Translations under genes and position numbers: made by a program
Shown: in pieces, positions 27,444 through 35,367 of the stretch
Layout of the letters: each line of letters begins with the position of its first letter
How positions within the stretch are numbered: the stretch's first letter is position 1
Notes under the pieces: generated by a model
Told to the model about the DNA's origin: nothing
Seen by the model: only the letters and a program-made list of their open reading frames with translations
Database searches by the model: none
DNA from: Aurantiacibacter atlanticus
GTDB taxonomy: Bacteria > Pseudomonadota > Alphaproteobacteria > Sphingomonadales > Sphingomonadaceae
NCBI RefSeq assembly: GCF_001077815.2
Contig: NZ_CP011310.1
Location: forward strand, 2,356,001 to 2,420,000
Reading direction: 5' to 3'
Length of the DNA stretch: 64,000 bases

Positions 27444-27502
27444 CCTAGCTGCGCTGCACGGTCCGCCGTGCCGTCCCCAGCGAGTGCCGGGGAGCTGCTA
27501 GG
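27444..27502. other. Three-way-junction-like structured sequence upstream of alpA-like gene
   Basis: CCTAGC (27444-27449) pairs with GCTAGG (27497-27502) and encloses two hairpins: GCACGG with CCGTGC (27456-27461 and 27466-27471) and CCCC with GGGG (27475-27478 and 27489-27492). This is a compact cloverleaf-like fold just before the first gene of the replication/regulation operon. It may be a regulatory leader, a factor-binding site or part of a replication origin. Confidence 0.45.
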
Positions 27503-27555
27503 AATATAATTTTACAGGGCGATTGCGAGAAAATGCCGCTCCAAATGCAAAATTT

Positions 27556-28158
27556 TTAATCTGGAGAATCCCGCTTAGATTTGCCGAGCTTACCAAGTGT
27601 GCTGACGGATTTTGTAGCTTCAACCATATCAATCTGCCATTTCCGCTGACCGGCGATGCGCGCGTAAACACTCGAGACACTGTTGCCAGTGGTTTCTGCA
27701 ATTCGGTGTATCGCTGCATCGGTTTGCCATCCCTGCTTTTCTAGCCGACCTAGCCTAACGATCCATGCAATCTCTTGCCGTCGGCGGGAGTGCTCATCTG
27801 ATGGAGAGCGCCAAGTGCCGCGTTGCGCCTGTTTAAGAATCAATTTGTGGTGAGCATCCTCACCCCTCAAGGCATTTGCCAACGCCCTCAGCTCAAATGC
27901 TCCGGGCCTCCATCGTAAATCATCAGCGATTTTTTGTAGCATTTGCGCAATCGAATTTTCGTCGAACTCCATCGGCTCTTCGTCATTACCCAAATGACAT
28001 CGCTGCACGCGCTCCAAGTCGACATTGTGTCGATGCATTGGAGCAAATGAGTGTTTGTCACAGACGCTTAGATCTAAATGGAGAAATTCGCCTTCGTCCA
28101 ATTCGATTTCCGACTTGTGCAATTCGCACAACTGCACCTCGCACCTACACTCTTTCAT
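27556..28158 (-). CDS. Unknown island protein coupled to integrase
   Basis: ATG 28158 overlaps the integrase stop (ATGA), giving 200 residues. The N-terminus has three Cys and a His (KECRCEVQLCELHKSE) that could bind zinc. The middle is helical (ENSIAQMLQKIADDLRW), and the C-terminal third contains a probable HTH (AIHRIAETTGNSVSSVYARI). It is probably a DNA-binding accessory of the element. I recognise no family. Base composition is more AT-rich than in the flanking chromosome. Confidence 0.6.
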   Translation of the reverse strand: MKECRCEVQLCELHKSEIELDEGEFLHLDLSVCDKHSFAPMHRHNVDLERVQRCHLGNDEEPMEFDENSIAQMLQKIADDLRWRPGAFELRALANALRGEDAHHKLILKQAQRGTWRSPSDEHSRRRQEIAWIVRLGRLEKQGWQTDAAIHRIAETTGNSVSSVYARIAGQRKWQIDMVEATKSVSTLGKLGKSKRDSPD

Positions 28159-29354
28159 TGCGCAAGCCGCACGACATTGCCGCCGCTCGCCCCCTCGCAA
28201 TAGTCGGTCCAAGCGGACATTAGTTCGCGTCTCTTTTCCAGCATCGATCCGCGCTGATAAGCCGCAACAGTCTTATCGCTGACAACGTGTGCCAGTGCCG
28301 CCTCGGCTAACTCGGCTGGCCAGCTTGATTGCTCGGCAACCCAATCGCGGAAGGTGGAGCGGAACCCATGCGCGGTTACCGCCATTTCCATATCGCGAAG
28401 CACTTTTGTCAACGTCATATCGCTAAGCGGTTTGCCGCGCTTCGTGCCGGGAAACACCAAGTCGCTCTCGCCGCGCCTGTGCAGCTTCATGCGCTTGAAC
28501 AGTGCCACGGCTTGCGGTGATAGTGGCACCACATGCTCGCGCCCTGCCTTCATGCGCTCGGCTGGAACGGTCCACGTGGCAGCATCCAGATCAAGCTCGC
28601 TCCATTCGGCCAGTCGCACTTCACCAGACCGTGCTGCCGTTAATATCACCGCTTCCAGTGCCAGCCGCCCCATGGTCTCGCGCTTGCGTAATTTAGGTAA
28701 GAATAGGGGAAGGTCGGCATAGGGCAACGCAGCATGATGCTTTGGCTTGGCGCGCTGTTTTGGCAATGCCTTGTCGATAACGGGCATGGGCAAGCCAGCC
28801 TCGCGATAGCCCTTGGCAACCGCCCAATCGATCACCGTGCAAATCCGCTGGCGCAATCGCCGCGCGGTTTCAGGCTTGGCCAGCCAAATTTCAGCGAGCG
28901 CGTCACGCACGGCTGGCGCATCCACTAGTGCAATCGATCGATCCCCGAATGCGGGGAAGGCATAGGTTTCCAGCGTTGTGAGCCATTGCTTGCGATGCTT
29001 GGCATTTTTCCAGCTACCCTTGTGCTCGGCATGGACAGATGCCGCCGCCTCTCGAAAGGTAGGCACGCCAGCCGCCTTCTTGCGCTCGGCGATAGGATCG
29101 ATCCCGGCTTCCACCTGCGAACGAACCGTCGCCGCACGCTCGCGCGCCAGTTTGAGCGAAACCTTCTTAGCGCTGCCTAATCCAATATCGCGTCGCCGCC
29201 CGTCCTTCTGAATGCGGACCATCCAACTTTGCCCACCGCGCTTGCCAATCAGAAGCGCCAGCCCGTCCCCATCCTGATACCGGCCCGGCCTACTGTCCCG
29301 GACCAATGCACTCACCTGCGTCGCTGTCAGACTGCCCAATGCCTTTACTCCCAC
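28155..29354 (-). CDS. Tyrosine recombinase/integrase (P4-type) of the island
   Basis: From GTG 29354 (ribosome site GTAGGA) the 399-residue protein has the DUF4102 arm-binding domain (GRYQDGDGLALLIGKRGG), a core-binding SAM-like domain (about 115-205) and the catalytic domain. The active residues are Arg in TAARSGEVRLAEW, His-x-x-Arg in HGFRSTFRDW, a late His in AALAHV and the nucleophile Tyr in VAAYQRG. Longer in-frame readings run into the tRNA gene and are not credible. It lies 127 bases from tRNA-Ser and is expected to recombine within its 3' end. Confidence 0.93.
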   Translation of the reverse strand: MGVKALGSLTATQVSALVRDSRPGRYQDGDGLALLIGKRGGQSWMVRIQKDGRRRDIGLGSAKKVSLKLARERAATVRSQVEAGIDPIAERKKAAGVPTFREAAASVHAEHKGSWKNAKHRKQWLTTLETYAFPAFGDRSIALVDAPAVRDALAEIWLAKPETARRLRQRICTVIDWAVAKGYREAGLPMPVIDKALPKQRAKPKHHAALPYADLPLFLPKLRKRETMGRLALEAVILTAARSGEVRLAEWSELDLDAATWTVPAERMKAGREHVVPLSPQAVALFKRMKLHRRGESDLVFPGTKRGKPLSDMTLTKVLRDMEMAVTAHGFRSTFRDWVAEQSSWPAELAEAALAHVVSDKTVAAYQRGSMLEKRRELMSAWTDYCEGASGGNVVRLAQ

Positions 29355-29480
29355 GTTTCCTACCACACAATAGCGCGGATAGAAGCGAACGGCAAGGTCG
29401 ACGCAGGAACGCCAAACGCGGGCTTTACGGATGGCTCCCCGCCAGATGGGGGAGAGATGGGAACGGCTGGGAAAGGGTAG

Positions 29481-29571
<91 letters not shown>

Positions 29572-29737
29572 GCGAGAATGGGCCTGCGAGACAATATCTG
29601 CGTGGCCAGTGGGCAGCGGGGCGGTTAGCTCATGGGCACTGGCTTGCCAAGCCCTTGCGTGGCGCAATCACCTCAAATCCGGTGATTGCGCAAGACCAAG
29701 TCTTGTTGCGAGTGCGAAGGCGCCTATATTCAATCCC

Positions 29738-30118
29738 ATGGAACGGTCGGAATTTTACTCTTCGCAGGCCGGTCGCCGGATCGCGGCGCCCCGCCGTTCA
29801 CGCGCTCGCTTCGCTATTGGGGACGTGGTGAAGCATCGTAGCCATGATTTTCGCGGCGTCATTTTCGATATCGATCCTGTCTACGCCAATTCGGAAGAAT
29901 GGTTCGAACAGATTCCGGAAGAACAGCGGCCGCGGCGCGACCAGCCCTTCTATCACTTGCTGGCGGAAAATGAGGAAAGTTCCTACGTGGCCTATGTCAG
30001 CCAGCAGAACTTGCTGATGGACAACGATGATGAGCCGATCGATCATCCACAAGTCTCCCAATTGTTCGAGGAATTTCGCGGCGGACGCTACCGCCTGCGA
30101 CGCAGCCTGACGCATTAG
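29738..30118 (+). CDS. hspQ: Heat shock protein HspQ
   Basis: The 126-residue protein (ATG 29738) has the HspQ/YccV domain: FAIGDVVKHRSHDFRGVIFD followed by PFYHLLAENEESSYVAYVSQ. HspQ in E. coli is a heat-inducible factor that stimulates Lon and binds DnaA. The 35-residue basic N-terminus (RRIAAPRRSRAR) extends beyond the usual domain; a later start cannot be excluded. It stands between the tRNA gene and a membrane-protein gene. Confidence 0.9.
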   Translation: MERSEFYSSQAGRRIAAPRRSRARFAIGDVVKHRSHDFRGVIFDIDPVYANSEEWFEQIPEEQRPRRDQPFYHLLAENEESSYVAYVSQQNLLMDNDDEPIDHPQVSQLFEEFRGGRYRLRRSLTH

Positions 30119-30168
30119 GCCGGAAACACCGTCCATCATCGCGAAACCTTTTTGTGGGATGAGCATGT

Positions 30169-30768
30169 ATGGATTTTGCGGGCCACCCCTATTCCGACCC
30201 TCTTGAAATCGCGTTGCGACGTGAATTGCAGACGGGTGAAGAGGTGTTGTGGAAGGCACGACCGCTCAACCGGATCAGGGCAAGCGGTTTCGCTCTCTAT
30301 GTTTTCGCCGTTCCATGGACAGCCTTTGCGCTGTTCTGGACTGCCATGGCCTTTGCGGGGGTCAGCGGATCAGACTCGACGGACGCCGGCGTGCTGCGCT
30401 TTGCATTTCCATTGTTTGGTCTGCCCTTCATCCTTGTCGGATTGGGGATGATGTCGGCCCCTTTTCTGCCATTGCTGGAAGCTGGCAAGGTGCTTTATGC
30501 CGTCACAAATCGCAGGCTCATCAAGCTAAGGCTGGGTCGGCGGCTTGTTACGACATCGGTGCGCGCCAGCAAGCTTGGCTCAATCAAACGCAGCGAAGGG
30601 CGTGACGGGGTGGGTTCGCTCAAGATCGCAACCGGTGCCAGCAAGGATGGTGACGGTGACAGGCAGGTCGATTATTTCGAAATCGACGCAGTGCCGCGCG
30701 TGATGGATGCTGAAAGCAGCATTCGCGAGATGCTGCGCGCATTTGAAAGCCTATCGGTCAGCTCTTGA
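30169..30768 (+). CDS. PH-like domain membrane protein
   Basis: The 199-residue protein has two transmembrane helices (about 44-66 and 80-104) followed by a bacterial PH-like domain (LYAVTNRRLIKLRLGRRLV, then VGSLKIATGA and VDYFEIDAVPRV). This topology resembles YdbS/YdbT-type bPH membrane proteins, whose role is mostly unknown. Its 3' end overlaps the convergent ABC permease gene by 11 bases. Confidence 0.75.
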   Translation: MDFAGHPYSDPLEIALRRELQTGEEVLWKARPLNRIRASGFALYVFAVPWTAFALFWTAMAFAGVSGSDSTDAGVLRFAFPLFGLPFILVGLGMMSAPFLPLLEAGKVLYAVTNRRLIKLRLGRRLVTTSVRASKLGSIKRSEGRDGVGSLKIATGASKDGDGDRQVDYFEIDAVPRVMDAESSIREMLRAFESLSVSS

Positions 30769-31660
30769 TCTTCCACCCGCTCTTCAACACGCGATAAGCC
30801 AGAATACCGAGCGCGAGATTGAGTATCCCGACACCGATTGCAGCGCCCAGCACCGCACTATTGGTGCTACCGATATCGCTTTCCCCCAGGAAACCGAAAC
30901 GGAAGCCAGAGATCATGTAGAAAAACGGATTGGCGCGGCTGATTGCCTGGAAGAACGGCGAGAGGTTGGAAATGACGTAGAACGTGCCTGAAAGCAGGCT
31001 GAGTGGCGCCACAACGAAGTTGGTTATTGCAGCATTGTGATCGAATTTTTCAGCCCAGATGCTCGCTAGAAATCCGGCGATGGCCAGCATTGCAGCGCCC
31101 ATCAGACCGAACCAGAGAATGGCCCATGGATGCGCCATGCGGATCTCTACGCCCGGATACAGCCACATTGCCAGCGTTACGGCACCGCCCACCAGCACCG
31201 CGCGCGTCATGGCGGCTGCAATGATCCCCAGCATCAATTCGGCTTCCGACAGAGGCGGCATCAGCAGATCGATAATGGTGCCCTGCATCTTGCCCGTAAG
31301 CAGCGAAAAGCTGGAATTGGCATAGGCGTTCTGCATCATGCCCATCATGATGAGCCCGGGGGCCACGAATGTTCCGAATGGCACCCCCAACACTTCGCGC
31401 CCTCCGCGGCCAAGCGCCACGGTGAAGATAATGAGAAAAAGGAGTGTTGTGACAGCCGGCGCCCAAATCGTCTGCGTCTGCACCTTGAGAAACCGGCGGA
31501 TCTCCTTAATATAGAGGCTCCACAGCCCGACCCGGTTGAACCCGGTAATCTGTGGCTCCCCCTTTGGCGGGAACTGGCTCCCACCGGATTTGCTGGTGGC
31601 AGAGATTTCTACGGCGTTGGCGGGTGCCAATCCGGAGGGTTCTGATGCTTGTTCGGACAT
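30758..31660 (-). CDS. ABC-2 type transporter permease
   Basis: From ATG 31660 the 300-residue protein has a 45-residue cytoplasmic extension and then the ABC-2 core: IKEIRRFLKVQTQTIWAP, six hydrophobic helices and the NPFFYMISGFR signature near residue 243. These permeases export drugs or polysaccharides with a separate ATPase. No ATPase gene is next to it, so the partner must be elsewhere. It is divergent from gcrA with an 82-base shared upstream region. Confidence 0.88.
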   Translation of the reverse strand: MSEQASEPSGLAPANAVEISATSKSGGSQFPPKGEPQITGFNRVGLWSLYIKEIRRFLKVQTQTIWAPAVTTLLFLIIFTVALGRGGREVLGVPFGTFVAPGLIMMGMMQNAYANSSFSLLTGKMQGTIIDLLMPPLSEAELMLGIIAAAMTRAVLVGGAVTLAMWLYPGVEIRMAHPWAILWFGLMGAAMLAIAGFLASIWAEKFDHNAAITNFVVAPLSLLSGTFYVISNLSPFFQAISRANPFFYMISGFRFGFLGESDIGSTNSAVLGAAIGVGILNLALGILAYRVLKSGWKIKS

Positions 31661-31742
31661 GGGAGAGCACCTATCTTGAGCTGGCCGGGCTGGCAAGAAA
31701 TAGCCGCGCGAAATGCGCGACCAAAGGACTGGAAGAAACTGC

Positions 31743-32435
31743 ATGAGTTGGACCGAAGAACGCATCGCCACGCTAACCAAGATGTGGGAAGGCGGGTCGA
31801 CCGCCAGCCAGATCGCCGATGAGCTGGGCGGAGTCTCACGCAATGCGGTGATTGGCAAGGCGCATCGGCTGGGTCTGAAAGCCAGGCCAAGTCCGGTTAA
31901 GGCAAAGGACGCGAAAAAGCCTGCCGCCAAAAAGGCTGCAACAGCGCCGCCTGCGGCGAAGCCAGCTGTGCGCAAGCCAGCCCCCAAAAGGGAAGCGGCC
32001 AAACCCGCACCACAGGAAGAGGCAAGCCCTGCCGCTGCCGCACCAGCAGCAAACTCGGGTACTAACAGCCAGCCCATCCCCAACCGTCAGGAAGGGCTGC
32101 CCAAGATCGTGTCATACGGCCCTGGCGGGTTTCTGCGGCAAGGCCCCGGCGATCAGCAACCGCCTATACCCCCTGCTCCGCCCCGCCGACTGGTGCCAGC
32201 CAAGCCCAGTCCTGAAATCGCGGACAAGACCAGCCTGCTCGATCTCAATGATCGCGTATGTCGTTGGCCGATGGGACATCCCGGAGAAGCCGATTTCCAT
32301 TTTTGCGGTGAAAAGGTGAACCCGGGTTTTCCTTATTGCGTGGAACATTGCGGTCGGGCCTATCAGGCACAGCTACCCCGTGGTGCCCGACGTCCCCCGC
32401 CGCCACTCCCTTTCGGTGGCCCGCGCGTGAGATAA
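31743..32435 (+). CDS. gcrA: Cell-cycle regulator GcrA
   Basis: The 230-residue protein begins MSWTEERIATLTKMWEGG and carries GVSRNAVIGKAHRLGL, the HTH of GcrA. GcrA is the alphaproteobacterial sigma-70-binding regulator that activates promoters methylated by CcrM. The middle is a Lys/Ala/Pro-rich linker (about 55-110) and the C-terminus has the conserved CRWPMGHPGEADFHFCG and GFPYCVEHC Cys/His motifs. ATG 31743 is the family start. A strong terminator follows. Confidence 0.95.
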   Translation: MSWTEERIATLTKMWEGGSTASQIADELGGVSRNAVIGKAHRLGLKARPSPVKAKDAKKPAAKKAATAPPAAKPAVRKPAPKREAAKPAPQEEASPAAAAPAANSGTNSQPIPNRQEGLPKIVSYGPGGFLRQGPGDQQPPIPPAPPRRLVPAKPSPEIADKTSLLDLNDRVCRWPMGHPGEADFHFCGEKVNPGFPYCVEHCGRAYQAQLPRGARRPPPPLPFGGPRVR

Positions 32436-32479
32436 GGCTTCCCGGCAAGAGCGATCGATGCTCGGCCAGTATCGTTATG

Positions 32480-32516
32480 AAAAGCCCGCCGCGTCATTTC
32501 GACCGGCGGGCTTTTT
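32480..32516 (+). terminator. Rho-independent terminator after gcrA
   Basis: AAAAGCCCGCC (32480-32490) pairs with GGCGGGCTTTT (32505-32515) across a 14-base loop and runs into a T-stretch. It lies 45 bases after the gcrA stop. Confidence 0.88.
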
Positions 32517-32522
32517 CGTGCC

Positions 32523-32560
32523 AAAAAAACGCCCTCCCGGAAGGAAGTCCGGAAGGGCGT
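32523..32560 (-). terminator. Rho-independent terminator on the minus strand
   Basis: On the minus strand ACGCCCTTCCGG (32560-32549) pairs with CCGGGAGGGCGT (32540-32529) with one mismatch and is followed by seven T residues (32529-32523). The LuxR gene ends at 32826, about 270 bases upstream, so this more likely ends a separate small transcript. Confidence 0.75.
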
Positions 32561-32700
32561 CGGGTGCGCCGCATGACCGCGTCATCCTTGAAATGATGGC
32601 CAAGGAGGTGGCCGCTTCGAAAGCGACTGAGTTATACGGCGAATTTTGGCGTCTCGGGTGTGGGTCCCGAGACGCCGAGACGGCAAACGATCCACGGTGC
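32523..32700 (-). ncRNA. Candidate small RNA between gcrA and luxR
   Basis: The minus strand of this gene-free stretch (32436-32825) can fold into successive hairpins before a good terminator. GGCGTCTCGGG pairs with CCCGAGACGCC (32648-32658 with 32666-32676), CGCTTTCGAAGCG is at 32614-32626, and GGCC-ACCTCCTT-GGCC (32599-32614) displays an anti-Shine-Dalgarno loop. Loops of this kind are typical of alphaproteobacterial trans-acting sRNAs. The 5' end and promoter are not identified; the upper boundary given is a guess. No convincing protein frame is present. Confidence 0.35.
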
Positions 32701-32825
32701 GACCCGAAGTCCCGTTTACGCCTCAGGAGTGCCATATATGAACGGTTCGCTACCGCGTCATGTTACGCGATCGCTTGATTCTGCGGGGAATTACAGCAAT
32801 TTACATTTGCAATCGTCTTGCCGCG

Positions 32826-33599
32826 TCATGAGCCCTCTTCATCGCGCTTTCTTGCCAATTCGACCATATTTTTTACTTCATCGCTGGCGACAATCCCGAG
32901 CGAGTAGGCGCGCATGCATGCCGCAGTGCGGTCCGTAACCTGGAATTTGGCGAAAATCCGTCTGATGTAGGCGTCGATAGATGATCGTGAGACGCCGATG
33001 ATCTTGGCCATCGCAGGATTGCTCTTACCCCCGCACATCCAGCTCAACACTTCCAATTCCCGATTCGAAAGCGGGGTGAGCTTGAAATTCTCTTTTACGA
33101 TCTGGCAATATCGCTGGAAGGACACCTGCCCAACCTGGTGAACGGCAAGCAGCATCTCGTCCGAAGCCGGTGTGTCCTGCGACCATGTCATTCCTAGAAA
33201 ACCTGCTCGGCCCTGCGGACCATAACAAGCGACACCGATGCCGCTTTCAAGACCATATCGGGCTGCTATTTTCATGAAACGCCGTTGTTGATCGGTCAGC
33301 TTTTCATAATCGATATCTCTCGGCCAGATGAAGGCGGCACTGACATGGATTGCGTGCTGAAGAATAGGATCGATCTGATGCAGCGCTGAACGATAATGGC
33401 GTGCCCACACCTTTGGCAGTCCCGCTTCGACAAGCACGCGCCCCGTTCGCGCATCGCGCACCAATGGCGCAACAAAATAGACCCGATCCGTGCCAAGAAG
33501 CATAGCCGCACGGATAACTGCGTCGCGCAGAGCACGAAAATTCTCTGCTACGCACATAGCGGCTAGTATTTCAGTCAATGCAGTTCTGGATATTTGCAT
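32826..33599 (-). CDS. LuxR-family regulator with autoinducer-binding-like domain
   Basis: The 257-residue protein has an N-terminal domain of the autoinducer-binding type (about 15-170; WPRDIDYEKLTDQQRRFM, GLESGIGVACYGPQG) and a C-terminal LuxR HTH (LTPLSNRELEVLSWMCGG, then VSRSSIDAYIRRIFAKFQV). No luxI synthase is in the window, so it may be a solo receptor for acyl-homoserine lactones or another signal. Its upstream region (33600-33799) contains a 10-bp-spaced direct repeat. Confidence 0.85.
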   Translation of the reverse strand: MQISRTALTEILAAMCVAENFRALRDAVIRAAMLLGTDRVYFVAPLVRDARTGRVLVEAGLPKVWARHYRSALHQIDPILQHAIHVSAAFIWPRDIDYEKLTDQQRRFMKIAARYGLESGIGVACYGPQGRAGFLGMTWSQDTPASDEMLLAVHQVGQVSFQRYCQIVKENFKLTPLSNRELEVLSWMCGGKSNPAMAKIIGVSRSSIDAYIRRIFAKFQVTDRTAACMRAYSLGIVASDEVKNMVELARKRDEEGS

Positions 33600-33681
33600 T
33601 CAAAAGCCCCGCACTAGCTTTAAATCAACTCATTTCTACTCTCAATACACATGGAAGGCTAGAAGGCAGCGTCGGAGAATA

Positions 33682-33700
33682 CTGCCATGTCCTGCCATGT
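33682..33700. promoter_or_regulatory. Direct repeat upstream of luxR-type gene, possible operator
   Basis: CTGCCATGT occurs at 33682-33690 and again at 33692-33700, ten bases apart, that is one helical turn. The block lies between the divergent luxR-type and DUF1993 genes, 36-base-upstream of a TATAAC/TATAAG-like AT-rich segment near 33713-33727. A regulator-binding site is possible but unproven. Confidence 0.3.
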
Positions 33701-33799
33701 GGAGCAATGCGGTATAACTTGTATAAGAGAGGTTCTGCTGCCAGTCAGGCAAGATTGAAACCGCCCTTTATTTAATTATGTGGGACTAGAGTTAAAAAT

Positions 33800-34318
33800 A
33801 TGTCATTTTCTCTTTATGAAGCCATCGTTCCTACGATGATTCAAATACTTCAAGCCGGACAGGGCTGGATCGCCAGTGCGAAAAGCTGTGGCATTGCGGA
33901 AGAAGAGCTCGCACAGACTAGGCTGATCGAGGATATGTTACCGTTTTCATATCAGGCCAGAAGTATGATCACGCATTCGGTTGGCGCAATCGAGGGCGCG
34001 CGAAAGGGCAGCTTTTCGCCTGATCTGGAAGAGGCGCCGACTGATCTGGAAACGATGCGCCTTGCCCTGGGTGCGGCCGAAAATACGATGCGTGCATTGT
34101 CAAAGGGCGAAGTCGACAGCTTCATTGACGGTGAGATGCATTTCACATTCCCGGCGCGCGAGATCGACATCCCCTTTGCGACAGAGGATTTTCTGCTCAG
34201 TTTTAGCCAGCCGAACTTCTTTTTCCACGCGACAACCGCCTATGGGATCCTACGGATGAAGGGCGTCAAGCTGGGCAAGACGGCTTTCATGGGACAATTG
34301 CGTACCACATTATCGTGA
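33800..34318 (+). CDS. DUF1993 family protein
   Basis: The 172-residue protein matches the DUF1993 family: MSFSLYEAIVPTMIQILQAG at the start, LIEDMLPFSYQARSMITHSV, and the C-terminal SQPNFFFHATTAYGILR segment. The family is related to DinB-like four-helix bundles and has no known function. It is divergent from the luxR-type gene across a 200-base region. The ATG at 33800 has a weak ribosome site. Confidence 0.85.
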   Translation: MSFSLYEAIVPTMIQILQAGQGWIASAKSCGIAEEELAQTRLIEDMLPFSYQARSMITHSVGAIEGARKGSFSPDLEEAPTDLETMRLALGAAENTMRALSKGEVDSFIDGEMHFTFPAREIDIPFATEDFLLSFSQPNFFFHATTAYGILRMKGVKLGKTAFMGQLRTTLS

Positions 34319-34340
34319 CAATAATACGTGCGATCCCGGA

Positions 34341-35024
34341 TCAGCCCCTGCGGCGGGCGAACCAGATCGTATGATGCGGGCCTTTGTTATTGGGCCGGGC
34401 GCGCACCCTGCGCACTTCCACATCGAGCCGTGCGTCTTTCAGCCGGCCGGTAAACTTGTGATCGGGCGCTGCTGACCAGATTGCGATAAGACCGCCGGGG
34501 TTCAAGGCATCTCGCATGCGGGCAATTCCCGTGCGCGTGTAGAGCCGTTCGTTCCCTTCCCTCACAATGCCGTCCGGCCCATTGTCGACATCAAGCAATA
34601 TGGCATCGTATTTCGCGCTCGTGTCATCCACCGCATCATCGATGAGGGCAGCGACATCGGCCAGCACGATTTCACCGCGTGGATCGGTCAGACAGTCTCC
34701 GGTGAGATCGGCTAGCGGGCCTTTCGCCCATTCGAGTATTTCGGGCACGACCTCGGCCACGATGATAGCGCTTTCGGCAGGTGCGTAGCGCAGCGCAGCG
34801 CGATAGGTAAATCCCATGCCATAGCCGCCAATGAGGATTCGCGGCGCGGGGGTTTCAAGCCGTTCGAGCGTAAGCTGGGCAAGCTGTTCTTCGCTGAATT
34901 GCATGCGCGTGCCCATCAGTTCATCGCGGCCCAGCATGATGATGAAGTCCCGCCCGTGGCTCATCAATGTCAGCGTGTCTCCGCCAGGGATCTGGGCGGT
35001 GGCGATTTCTTCACGAGGCAACAT
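34341..35024 (-). CDS. Spermidine synthase-like methyltransferase-fold protein
   Basis: The 227-residue protein resembles the spermidine/spermine synthase fold: ILIGGYGMGFTYRAAL is the glycine-rich nucleotide-binding loop and YDAILLDVDNGPDG the acidic active-site region. It lacks the full N-terminal beta-domain of SpeE, so it may act on another substrate. Such SpeE-like proteins are often of uncertain role. It is alone on the minus strand between a plus-strand gene and pnp. Confidence 0.75.
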   Translation of the reverse strand: MLPREEIATAQIPGGDTLTLMSHGRDFIIMLGRDELMGTRMQFSEEQLAQLTLERLETPAPRILIGGYGMGFTYRAALRYAPAESAIIVAEVVPEILEWAKGPLADLTGDCLTDPRGEIVLADVAALIDDAVDDTSAKYDAILLDVDNGPDGIVREGNERLYTRTGIARMRDALNPGGLIAIWSAAPDHKFTGRLKDARLDVEVRRVRARPNNKGPHHTIWFARRRG

Positions 35025-35238
35025 TCTTCAATTCCCCAGACCCGGTACGAGCCATTTTTTCAGCCCGAAGTCCGGGGCCGGTGTCGATAGTCGGATGAAA
35101 AGCGCGGAAGTCCAGGATTTCATCACTTCCCCTCGGTCTTATACGATTGCGCGGCTTCGAGGAGTGGGAGGTTTAAGAAATTCGCATTTTTTACGAGCGT
35201 TCGCCCTTGTCTCCCCTCCTCAAAGGTGCCCCGCAATT

Positions 35239-35277
35239 GAAAGGGCCACCCGGACATTTGCCCGGGCGGCCCCTTTC
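35239..35277 (-). terminator. Probable terminator downstream of pnp
   Basis: On the minus strand GAAAGGGGCCGCCCGGG (35277-35261) pairs with CCGGGTGGCCCTTTC (35253-35239) around a 7-base loop. It lies about 90 bases after the pnp stop. The T-run is short, so termination may be partial. Confidence 0.55.
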
Positions 35278-35367
35278 GCTGTGCTATCGGCATGTAAATA
35301 CCGCCAGCAAAGTGTGAGCAGACGGGATCGAAGGCCAGTGCGCCTCCGCCCCCATCTGCAATTGGTT

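Noticed and set aside
32475..32735. 86-codon minus-strand frame between gcrA and luxR
   Set aside because: It reads through two strong terminator hairpins and has no family resemblance; the region looks like non-coding RNA or spacer.
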